Assembly: GCA_017962235.1 (NCBI GenBank)
Contig: JAGCVS010000009.1
Coordinates: 62,001-126,000, forward strand
Direction: 5' to 3'
Source of the DNA: Bacteroidales bacterium
GTDB taxonomy: Bacteria; Bacteroidota; Bacteroidia; Bacteroidales; UBA932
Length of the DNA stretch: 64,000 bases
The notes under the pieces are model-generated. The model made no database searches, was not told where the DNA came from, and worked only from the letters and a program-made list of their open reading frames with translations. The position numbers and the translations under genes are program-made. Of the stretch, positions 24,075 to 31,791 are shown piece after piece. How positions within the stretch are numbered: position 1 is the first letter of the stretch; every line of letters begins with the position of its first letter.

Positions 24075-24105
24075 AATTGCGTCCAATTTAATGGGCGCAA
24101 TTTTT
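24075..24105 (+). terminator. Rho-independent terminator of the ParDE operon
   Basis: AATTGCGTCC pairs with GGGCGCAATT (one G-T pair, 8-nt loop), followed directly by TTTTT. Confidence 0.85.
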
Positions 24106-24140
24106 CTATCCACCAGTGTTCACCAACAATTTTTTTTGAA

Positions 24141-24148
24141 TATCTTTG
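24141..24148 (+). promoter_or_regulatory. -7 promoter box of the NUDIX gene
   Basis: TATCTTTG matches TAnnTTTG exactly; no good TTTG lies 20 bp upstream. If used, transcription starts near 24155, which rules out the ATG at 24146 as the translation start. Confidence 0.5.
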
Positions 24149-24175
24149 GTCGTCTTTAGGATAATAATCCAATCT

Positions 24176-24772
24176 ATGAAGCGATTATCAACAGCCTTGA
24201 TGGCGCTTAATATGGAAAACACTATAAACGAAGAGGGGAAGTGGCAGGTACTCGAGAGCGAGTACCTGCTGCAGCGTGCGCCATGGCTCACGGCGCGCAA
24301 GGATGTCTGCCGCCTGCCCGACGGCCGTATAAACGACCATTATTACGTGCTTGAATATCCCGATTGGGTGAACATCATTGCTGTGACAGAAGATGGCGAC
24401 ATCGTGCTTGAGAGGCAATACCGGCACGGTCTGGGCAACACCTGTTATGAATTGCCGTGCGGCGTGATAGAGGAGGGGGAGACCCCGCTGGAGGCCGCCA
24501 AGCGCGAGTTGCTGGAAGAGACGGGCTACGCCGGAGGCGAGTGGCAGGAATGGATGACCCTCTCTCCGAACCCCGCCACCAGCACCAACCTGGCGCACAG
24601 TTTTCTGGCAACGGGCGTGAAAAAGGTGGCCGGGCAGAGCCTGGACGCTACTGAAGACATCCAGGTCCACCTCAAGAAACCGGAATACGTAAAGGCGCTG
24701 CTGGAGAACAACCAGATACTCCAGGCATTGATGGCCGCACCCCTCTGGAAATATTTCTTTGGCAGGCAATAA
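24176..24772 (+). CDS. NUDIX hydrolase (ADP-ribose pyrophosphatase-like)
   Basis: 198 residues from ATG 24176; the ATG at 24212 (MENTINEEGKWQ) is also possible. The Nudix box GVIEEGETPLEAAKRELLEE-TGY fits G-x5-E-x7-REUxEExGU completely, and the preceding strand (RQYRHGLGNTCYELPCG) resembles ADP-sugar pyrophosphatases. The enzyme should hydrolyse a nucleoside diphosphate linked to another moiety, with Mg2+; ADP-ribose is a reasonable but unproven substrate. It is a single gene, followed 29 bp later by the MMPL transporter, which has its own -7 box. Confidence 0.9.
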   Translation: MKRLSTALMALNMENTINEEGKWQVLESEYLLQRAPWLTARKDVCRLPDGRINDHYYVLEYPDWVNIIAVTEDGDIVLERQYRHGLGNTCYELPCGVIEEGETPLEAAKRELLEETGYAGGEWQEWMTLSPNPATSTNLAHSFLATGVKKVAGQSLDATEDIQVHLKKPEYVKALLENNQILQALMAAPLWKYFFGRQ

Positions 24773-24777
24773 AAGAT

Positions 24778-24785
24778 TATCTTTG
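24778..24785 (+). promoter_or_regulatory. -7 promoter box of the MMPL-serine hydrolase operon
   Basis: TATCTTTG, an exact match to TAnnTTTG, lies 16 bp before the ATG at 24802. A TTTG at 24758-24761 is 16 bp upstream, slightly closer than usual. Confidence 0.5.
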
Positions 24786-24801
24786 TCGGGAGAACTGAAT
24801 T

Positions 24802-27618
24802 ATGTCGGCGTTTTCCCGGTTTCTTGCTCATAGGCGCATCTGGATATTTGCGGTGATGCTCTGCCTGGTGGCGGCTGCGGCTCTTCTGGTGCCGCATATC
24901 GTTATCAACACAGATATGACCAAGTATCTGCCGGACGACTACCCCATGAAGCAGGGGCTGGATGTAGTGCGGGTGATACCGGGAATGGAAGAGCAGATAC
25001 AGAGCCTGGGCTCTTCTTTTGGCAACGGGGCAGACCTGATGCCCTCCAACCTGCCGCGTACCCTGGCCATAGGCGTTTCCCTGCTGTTTATGGTGCTGCT
25101 GGTGATGTACTCCTCTTTCATGGAGGTGCTGCTGTTCCTTGTCACCGCCCTGTGCGCCGTTATTCTGAACATGGGTACCAACGCCCTGCTGCCAAGCGTC
25201 TCCCTGATAACCAACAACCTTACTCCGGTGCTGCAGATGGTGCTGTCTATGGACTATTCCATCATCCTGATGAACCGCTACCGGCAGGAAAGGGGGTTGG
25301 GGAATGCGCCCTCGCCTGCCATCTCTGAGGCGCTTCGCACATCCATGCCGGCCATCCTGAGCAGCGCGTTCACCACTATAGTGAGCCTGCTGATGCTCAA
25401 CTTTATCAAGCTGAAGATCGGCTCCGACCTGGGTATGGTGCTCGCTAAGGGGGTCGCCTTCTCGCTGATTTGCAACTTTACAGTGTTGCCGGCGCTCATC
25501 GTGTGGGCAGACAAATCGGTCATCTTCAAGACAAAGAAGACGCCCAAATTCCCCTCCGCTAAAGTGGCGGGCTTCCAGACGCGATGGCGTGTGCCGCTGG
25601 CGCTGCTGTTTGTGGCGGTGGTGGCGCTGGCCGCCGTGTTCCAAAGCCGCACCCCCATCATCTTCCAGCCTCACTGGAAAAGCAAGGCGACCGATGTGGT
25701 GCGGGAGGATAACCCGTTTCTGCTGGTGTATGAGACTGCCAACGAGGCGGTTGTGCCCGACATTCTGAAGATGATAGAGCAGGACTGCAATGTCCGCCAG
25801 ACGATAAGCTATCCCACGACCCTCGGAAAGGAATGCACCGCAGAGCAGATGGGGGAGATGATGTCGGGGTTCATGCCGGACGTTATGCCGGACGACCTGC
25901 TTAAGATGGTCTATTATGCCCGCTCCCATCCCGACCTTGACGGGCGGCTGTCGTTCGCCGAGATTGAGGCGGCTGCGGATAGACTCTCTGCTGCGGGGAT
26001 GATGCCGGAAGGGGTCTGCTTTGAGAAGATGGCGGCGCAGCTCATGCAGCAGGCGGCGCCCAAACCGCAACCCAAGGTGGTGACTGAACCCGAGCCCGAG
26101 CCGGAACCAGTGCCGGAGACTGAAGTGCTGCCGGAGCGCGACTCCGTGGCGCAGACAGAGCAGCCGACTGCGGTGAGCGATACTCCCCAACAGACAGCTG
26201 CGCAGGAGGATTCCGAAGCGTCGCGCCTCACTTATGAAGATGTGACTCTGCAGCGCACGGCCAAGGAGGTCGCGGCCTTCATGGAGGCTGATACCCGTCA
26301 GATTACTACGGTATATCGTCTCGCGGGAAAGGCTGGCAAGACGATGAGTCTGGAGGAACTGTACCTCTTTGTGAAGAATGAACTGTTTACAAATAAGAGA
26401 TACTCTGCCTTCATTCCAAAGGATGCCCGGCAGGGGTTTGAATCCATTGGGGTAGAAATCGAGAAGGCCCTGGCTGCAGGCCCGTCGCAGAAGGGCGAAC
26501 CGGAAGCCGTGGCAGAGAACATACAGGAGCCGCTGGACTCCGTGGCTGATACCCCTCTGGAAATCACCGAAACCGCTCCCGAGCCGGAACCTGCGCCAGA
26601 ACCTGCGCCAGAACCAGAGCCCGAACCCGAACACGAACCGACCCCTCTGGACCGCCTCATCGACATGATGGTCTCCGGCCGCAAATACACCGCCGCACAG
26701 GTCTATTCCGCCCTCAGCGCGGCAGGTGCGGATGTATCCCAGGACGATATTGAACTCTTGTTCTTGTATACGCTTAGCGGCCGCGATTATGACCCTGCGC
26801 AAACGGTGACTCCGGAGCAACTGTTATATTATGTGGCGGACACGCTGCTGGCAAAGCCCGCCCTTGCAAGGGTGGTGAGCGACGACGTCCGCGTCACCGT
26901 AATGGATGCGAAGGCCACCGTGGAGGAGAACGCCTCCAAGCTGCGCGGAGAGCACTACTCGTTCGCCCTTGTGAGTACTTCATATCCGATGGAATCCGAT
27001 TCTACGTTCGCGTTTGTGAAGGCCGTGAATGCCACTGCAGACAGCCTGCTGCCGGGTACTCACTACTGGATAGGCGAGTCGGAGATGTACAAGGAAATCA
27101 AGGACAACTTCCCGTCGGAGCTGCTGTTGCTCACAATCCTCACGGTGCTGGCCATCTATCTGATTGTGGCGCTCACTTTCCGGTCACTGCTGATTCCCAT
27201 CCCCCTGGTACTGTCTGTGCTCACCGGCGTATATGTGAATGTTGCAGTGAGCGGCATCGGCGGGGGCTCCATGTATTATCTGGCATATCTGATTATCCAG
27301 GGTATCCTCATGGGTGCGGCCATAGATTATTCCATTCTGTTCACGTCGTATTTCCGCTCTGCCCGCAAGACAATGGGGGTTGGGGATGCCATCCGGAGCG
27401 CATTCGAGGGCTCTTCGCACTCCGTGCTCACTTCCGGCCTGATACTTACCCTGGTGCCTATGGTGATGTCTTTTGTGATGGGCGACCCCATGATTGCCAG
27501 CATTCTCAAGAGTCTGAGCATAGGGGCACTGGCTGCGGTGCTCATAATCCTGTTCCTTCTGCCAGCAGTACTGGCGGTTATGGATCCGATAATATCGAGA
27601 AACAAACGAAACAAATGA
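24802..27618 (+). CDS. MMPL/RND superfamily transporter with Pro-Glu-rich linkers
   Basis: 938 residues with two sets of membrane helices (one at about 10-34 then a block at about 87-275; then a block at about 775-930). The second periplasmic region is long and contains two low-complexity Pro-Glu repeats (about 418-440, PEPEPEPVPE; about 591-615, PEPAPEPAPEPEPEPEHEP). The first periplasmic loop, between helix 1 and helix 2, is only about 50 residues, whereas family members usually have a porter domain of more than 100 here; VINTDMTKYLPDDYPMKQGL begins normally and is then cut short. The substrate is unknown; relatives move lipids or hydrophobic compounds across the inner membrane. A serine hydrolase lipoprotein follows after 4 bp. 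Confidence 0.85.
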   Translation: MSAFSRFLAHRRIWIFAVMLCLVAAAALLVPHIVINTDMTKYLPDDYPMKQGLDVVRVIPGMEEQIQSLGSSFGNGADLMPSNLPRTLAIGVSLLFMVLLVMYSSFMEVLLFLVTALCAVILNMGTNALLPSVSLITNNLTPVLQMVLSMDYSIILMNRYRQERGLGNAPSPAISEALRTSMPAILSSAFTTIVSLLMLNFIKLKIGSDLGMVLAKGVAFSLICNFTVLPALIVWADKSVIFKTKKTPKFPSAKVAGFQTRWRVPLALLFVAVVALAAVFQSRTPIIFQPHWKSKATDVVREDNPFLLVYETANEAVVPDILKMIEQDCNVRQTISYPTTLGKECTAEQMGEMMSGFMPDVMPDDLLKMVYYARSHPDLDGRLSFAEIEAAADRLSAAGMMPEGVCFEKMAAQLMQQAAPKPQPKVVTEPEPEPEPVPETEVLPERDSVAQTEQPTAVSDTPQQTAAQEDSEASRLTYEDVTLQRTAKEVAAFMEADTRQITTVYRLAGKAGKTMSLEELYLFVKNELFTNKRYSAFIPKDARQGFESIGVEIEKALAAGPSQKGEPEAVAENIQEPLDSVADTPLEITETAPEPEPAPEPAPEPEPEPEHEPTPLDRLIDMMVSGRKYTAAQVYSALSAAGADVSQDDIELLFLYTLSGRDYDPAQTVTPEQLLYYVADTLLAKPALARVVSDDVRVTVMDAKATVEENASKLRGEHYSFALVSTSYPMESDSTFAFVKAVNATADSLLPGTHYWIGESEMYKEIKDNFPSELLLLTILTVLAIYLIVALTFRSLLIPIPLVLSVLTGVYVNVAVSGIGGGSMYYLAYLIIQGILMGAAIDYSILFTSYFRSARKTMGVGDAIRSAFEGSSHSVLTSGLILTLVPMVMSFVMGDPMIASILKSLSIGALAAVLIILFLLPAVLAVMDPIISRNKRNK

Positions 27619-27622
27619 TACC

Positions 27623-28663
27623 ATGAAAACGAAATCTTTGATTATGACCATGATGGTCGCAGCCACCCTTATGGCGTGCGGATGCAAGAATGCTACAGAC
27701 AACACCCTGCCGCGCAGCGAGGCAACCGAGGCGCAGCTGGCAGCCTTTGACGCCTGGTTTGCGGCGGAGACCGAATCGGGACAGGAGATTCACAGCGCCA
27801 TGCTGCTGCAGCACGGCAAGGTGATTGCTGAGCGCTGGATAGAGCCCAACGCCCCCGACAGCGCACACGTGATGCACTCTGTGAGCAAGACCTTCACCTC
27901 TATGGCGATAGGCTTCGCGATAGATGAAGGACTTATCAAACTCGACGACCATGTGGTGGATTTCTTCCCTGAAAAGGTGCCTGAGGATGCATGCGACAAC
28001 CTGAAGGCTATGACTATACGCAGCCTGCTCACCATGAGCTGTGGCCACGAGAACGAGCACACTGATTTAATCCGTTACGAAGAGGGTGAAGACTGGGTCG
28101 CTGGATTCCTGAGCCTTCCCGTTGAGTGTGAGCCAGGGACGCATTTCTGCTACAACACCATCGGTACATATATGCTCTCCGCCATCATCACCAAGGTCAC
28201 CGGAGAGAAGATGGTGGACTTTCTGCAGCCCCGTCTGTGGGAGCCGCTGGGCATTGACAAGCCCTACTGGAAAGAATGCCCCATGGGCAACAACTACGGC
28301 GGCTGGGGCCTCTACGTAAAGACAGAAGACATGGCCAAGCTGGGTCAGACGCTGCTTGACGGTGGCAAGTGGCACGGCAAACAGGTTATCCCCGCCGCCT
28401 GGGTGGCAGAGGCTACCAAGGCCCAGATAGACAACCGTCCAGCAGACTTGGATCCCGAGAACGACTATAACCCCGACTGGCACCAGGGATACTGCTACCA
28501 GATGTGGCGCTGCCGTCACAACGCTTTCCGCGCCGACGGCGCCTACGGCCAGTACATCATTGTAATGCCGGACCAGGATGCAGTGATGGCGATAACCGCC
28601 AACGTGAAGAACATGCAGACGGAAATAAACTACGTCTGGGATATCCTCCTTCCGGTACTATAA
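27623..28663 (+). CDS. Serine hydrolase lipoprotein (class C beta-lactamase fold)
   Basis: 346 residues with lipobox LMAC (Cys19). The S-x-x-K catalytic motif is Ser86-Val-Ser-Lys89 in MHSVSKTFTSMA, followed by the Y-x-N-like motif CYNTIGTYMLSAI. The family includes esterases, D-aminopeptidases and penicillin-binding-protein-like enzymes. True AmpC function is unlikely without the KTG box context; I see none that is clear. As a lipoprotein it acts in the periplasm or at the cell surface. It is 4 bp downstream of the MMPL transporter and convergent with the TonB receptor gene (6 bp between stop codons). Confidence 0.87.
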   Translation: MKTKSLIMTMMVAATLMACGCKNATDNTLPRSEATEAQLAAFDAWFAAETESGQEIHSAMLLQHGKVIAERWIEPNAPDSAHVMHSVSKTFTSMAIGFAIDEGLIKLDDHVVDFFPEKVPEDACDNLKAMTIRSLLTMSCGHENEHTDLIRYEEGEDWVAGFLSLPVECEPGTHFCYNTIGTYMLSAIITKVTGEKMVDFLQPRLWEPLGIDKPYWKECPMGNNYGGWGLYVKTEDMAKLGQTLLDGGKWHGKQVIPAAWVAEATKAQIDNRPADLDPENDYNPDWHQGYCYQMWRCRHNAFRADGAYGQYIIVMPDQDAVMAITANVKNMQTEINYVWDILLPVL

Positions 28664-28669
28664 GAGCAA

Positions 28670-31096
28670 TTACATACCCATTCCAGCTTCAGCACCTCCG
28701 GGCACCATGCTGCCGCCGGAGGTGTTCTGTTCCATATCGTCGTTGTCGATGCTGCGGCGCACCTTCTTGCTGCCCTGACGCATTTCGCCAAAGGTGTAGC
28801 TGATATGGAAACCGATACTCTGGACGGGTATCTTTATTATGTTCTCCGTCTTGAAATCGGTGCCTTCAGAGTATTCGTGAATGGTGAGGTAACGTGAGAA
28901 GAGGGGAGTCGTTCCCTGGACACTGATGCTCAGTTTGTCGTTGAAGAAGGTCTTGGTGAGACCCATCATACCAAAGCGGATGGGGTCGCTGTGCCCCTGC
29001 AGCGAGATGTCGCCGCCGTGGATGAATGTGTTCAGGCTGAGTCGCATGTCCCAGAATATCGATGTCTGGAAACCTGCGAATACACCGCTGTCCCAGCCGG
29101 CGTTGCGCTGATTGAGCTGCTCGCTGTTGTATATGTTGTAGTCAACATCGCCGTTTACATACAGGCGGGTCTTGTTGTTGATGTTCCAGTTGGCATAAAG
29201 GTCCAGCCCGGTGCTGCTGTGGTTTATGATGTTCCCGTAGGTGGTATTCATCACCCTGCCGTCGTAGAAGGAATACTCGCTTATTCCCCCCTTGCCAAGA
29301 CGTTCACGCAACTTGAAACTGATTACCCACTTGGGACTGTAATAGTTGTAGGCCAGCGAGATGCGGTGGTTCTTCTCCGCACGGACGTCGGGGTTGCCGT
29401 AATACTTTGTGGTGGGGTCGGACTGGTCAACGTACGGGTTCAGGAAGTTGATGCGGGGACGGCGGATACGCATGTTGTATGCCAGGCTCAGGTTGCCCGT
29501 TTCTGAGATGTTCCACTGCAGGCTGGCGTTGGGTACAAGGTTGCCGTAGTTAATGTCAAAGTTTTTGTCAGACAAGTCGTAATCCACCTTCTGGAAGGTG
29601 TATTCGTATCGCAGGCCGCCGGTGAGGACCACTTTGTTGATAGTTGCAGTGTATTCAGAATAAACAGCCGCGATATGGTTGTAATAATCGTATACGCTGG
29701 GTACGCCGTTGTATGCATCGTTGGCCCCGTTGTGGCGGAAGGTGTATTTCAGACCGCTGGAGAGTGTATGGCCCTTGGCCACCGGGGTGGTGAAGTCGGC
29801 CATGACGGTGTGCCCGTAAGATATATCGTCATTCACGGAATGCCGTTCTTCTTCACGGCCGTCGTCATATTTGAGGTTATAGGTGCTTTCTCCGTCATCG
29901 GGATGGCCGAAATACTGGTAGGAGAGGGTAAGGGTCTTGTCCCGGTTGCCGGCAAAAGAGTGCTGATAATCGAAGCTGGCGTTTATAAACGACATGCTCA
30001 TCAGATTGTCGGTAGCCTGGGTGTAACTGAGTGCCGGCACCCCCGCAATGGTATAGGTGGTACGCCCGTCGGTCCCAATGGAATGGCGGTTGAAGTGGTT
30101 CACGCCCACGCTGAGGTTGAACAGATTGAGGGTGTCGGGCTCGAAGCTGACGCTCAAGTTGCTGAACACACCTCCCCCTTTCTGAGTGGCACCTGCAGTG
30201 ATGCTCTCAATGGATGTGGCGGTGGATTCGTAGGTCGATAGGGTGGTGGATTCAACTCCTCCGAATGCCTCCCTCATGCCGTGGATGTTTGCACCAAAGT
30301 TCCATTTCCCCTTCTGCGCGTTGATGCTTACGCCACCGTCCATCCTGCCGCGGGTGTCCATGCCACCCATCACGGTGCCATATACTCCATCCTTGACCAC
30401 ACTGTCGGCGGAACCGCTCATGGTTTTGATATCCAAGATGCCGCCGGTGCCCTCCGCGTCATATTTGGCGCCCGGGTTGGTGACAACCTCTATGCTTTTG
30501 ATGCTGCTGGCCGGCATCACTTTGAACATCTGAGACGGGTTGTTGCTCAGCATCTGGTTGGGACGGCCGTCCACATACACCTTGAAGGACGAACTGCCGT
30601 TCACGGTAATGTTGTCCTGAGCGTCCACGGTAACCATAGGCACCTTGCGCAGCAGATCCAGGGCAGTGAGGCTCTTGGCGTCAATGTCATGCTCCACATC
30701 GTAGCTGAGGCGGTCGGCGTCTATCTTCACCAGTGTGCGCAGCGCCGATACGGATGATTCCTTGAGGGTTTCGGCGTCGTTTTCAATAAGTATGTCGCCC
30801 AGGTCCACGGTGCCGCCTGCGGCATTGATCTCGCGCTCTATGGTCTTGCGACCCATATTCTCAATCTTTACGGTAAGAGGGCCGGTGGCCTTTGTCTTAA
30901 GCAGGAATGTGCCGGTGGAGTCTGTGATAGTGTATGTCAGTGACTCGGCTTGATGCAGCAGCTGTACGATGGCCGCTACTTCTCCCTCTGAAGTTTCGCT
31001 GTCCAGCACACGCCCCTTGACGCTGGTTTGTGCAAATGAGATAATACTGATTGTGGAAAAAATGATAACGGATATATATCTGAAAGCTGTTTTCAT
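28670..31096 (-). CDS. TonB-dependent receptor-like outer-membrane protein with CarboxypepD_reg domain
   Basis: 808 residues from the ATG at 31094-31096, which begins a signal peptide (MKTAFRYISVIIFSTISIIS then FAQ). An upstream in-frame start would put 21 extra residues before the signal, so it is rejected. Residues 24-110 form a carboxypeptidase-regulatory-like beta domain (VKGRVLDSETSEGEVAAIVQ). A plug domain follows (LRKVPMVTVDAQDNITVNGS), then a C-terminal beta-barrel with aromatic-rich strands (OMP_b-brl_3 type). It should import a ligand across the outer membrane with TonB energy, or act as a related barrel; no SusD partner is adjacent. The C-terminus ends in a Gly-Met-rich tail (GGSMVPGGAEAGMGM), not the usual terminal Phe, which is odd for a BAM substrate. 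Confidence 0.88.
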   Translation of the reverse strand: MKTAFRYISVIIFSTISIISFAQTSVKGRVLDSETSEGEVAAIVQLLHQAESLTYTITDSTGTFLLKTKATGPLTVKIENMGRKTIEREINAAGGTVDLGDILIENDAETLKESSVSALRTLVKIDADRLSYDVEHDIDAKSLTALDLLRKVPMVTVDAQDNITVNGSSSFKVYVDGRPNQMLSNNPSQMFKVMPASSIKSIEVVTNPGAKYDAEGTGGILDIKTMSGSADSVVKDGVYGTVMGGMDTRGRMDGGVSINAQKGKWNFGANIHGMREAFGGVESTTLSTYESTATSIESITAGATQKGGGVFSNLSVSFEPDTLNLFNLSVGVNHFNRHSIGTDGRTTYTIAGVPALSYTQATDNLMSMSFINASFDYQHSFAGNRDKTLTLSYQYFGHPDDGESTYNLKYDDGREEERHSVNDDISYGHTVMADFTTPVAKGHTLSSGLKYTFRHNGANDAYNGVPSVYDYYNHIAAVYSEYTATINKVVLTGGLRYEYTFQKVDYDLSDKNFDINYGNLVPNASLQWNISETGNLSLAYNMRIRRPRINFLNPYVDQSDPTTKYYGNPDVRAEKNHRISLAYNYYSPKWVISFKLRERLGKGGISEYSFYDGRVMNTTYGNIINHSSTGLDLYANWNINNKTRLYVNGDVDYNIYNSEQLNQRNAGWDSGVFAGFQTSIFWDMRLSLNTFIHGGDISLQGHSDPIRFGMMGLTKTFFNDKLSISVQGTTPLFSRYLTIHEYSEGTDFKTENIIKIPVQSIGFHISYTFGEMRQGSKKVRRSIDNDDMEQNTSGGSMVPGGAEAGMGM

Positions 31097-31110
31097 TGAT
31101 TCAAGTTTGA

Positions 31111-31153
31111 TTTGTGTCGACCGCAAAAATACGATAACTTTGTTAACTACAAA
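31111..31153. promoter_or_regulatory. Overlapping divergent promoters: TonB receptor (minus) and PAP2 operon (plus)
   Basis: Plus strand: TTTG (31111-31114) and TAACTTTG (31135-31142), 20-bp spacing. Minus strand: TTTG (31153-31150) and TATTTTTG (31131-31124), 18-bp spacing. The two promoters interlock, so they probably compete. Confidence 0.65.
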
Positions 31154-31164
31154 TACCATACTAG

Positions 31165-31791
31165 ATGGATAGTGTAATTTCTTTTGACCAACAGCTGTTT
31201 CTTGCCCTGAATGGAGCCTGGACCCCTTTTCTGGATCCTGTTATGAAGATGCTGTCGTCGGTTGCGGTGTGGTTCCCGCTCTATCTGGCACTTGCTGTCT
31301 TCTGCTTTTACAGAAATTTCTATCATCCGGGACGGGCATTTGTAAGCCGGAATCGCATTGCTTACGGCCGCTTCTGGATGGCCGGCGTGGCGGCTGTGGC
31401 GGTGTGTGTGCTGGGTTATCTGATTTGCGACTGGGGCGACAATCTGGTAAAGGCTCTTGTGGCGCGTCCCCGGCCGGGATATACTCCGGCGACCGCGATG
31501 GGCCGGTTCCCCACAGGCACCGGCAGCCCGTATGGTTTCTTCTCTGCCCATGCTGCCAATACGTTCTGTTTTGCGGTGCTTATATCCAATATTCTGGGAC
31601 ACAAGTGGCTGAAGTGGTGTCTGCTGGTTTGGGCGGCGCTGGTGTCGTACAGCCGCATCTATCTGGGATATCATTTTCCGCTGGATGTGATTACTGGAAT
31701 AATTGTTGGTGTATGCGTAGGAATTTTACTCACATGTCTCTATAATTTTGCCGTCAGAAAAATCGCAGAAAAGTATCCGCAGGTTTCATGA
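31165..31791 (+). CDS. PAP2 family membrane phosphatase
   Basis: 208 residues with about five membrane segments. The three phosphatase motifs are present: KALVARPRPGY (K-x6-RP), GFFSAHAANTFCF (PSGH region; Pro and Gly replaced by Ser and Ala around His) and SRIYLGYHFPLD (SR-x5-H-x3-D). Members remove phosphate from lipid phosphates such as undecaprenyl pyrophosphate or phosphatidic acid at the membrane. The final codons overlap the AddB-like gene by 4 bp (ATGA), so the two are cotranslated, though a functional link is not evident. Confidence 0.9.
   Translation: MDSVISFDQQLFLALNGAWTPFLDPVMKMLSSVAVWFPLYLALAVFCFYRNFYHPGRAFVSRNRIAYGRFWMAGVAAVAVCVLGYLICDWGDNLVKALVARPRPGYTPATAMGRFPTGTGSPYGFFSAHAANTFCFAVLISNILGHKWLKWCLLVWAALVSYSRIYLGYHFPLDVITGIIVGVCVGILLTCLYNFAVRKIAEKYPQVS

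Noticed and set aside
24526-26820. 764-codon open frame antisense to the NUDIX and MMPL genes
   Set aside because: Spans two genes on the opposite strand and is His/Arg-rich low complexity; a shadow.
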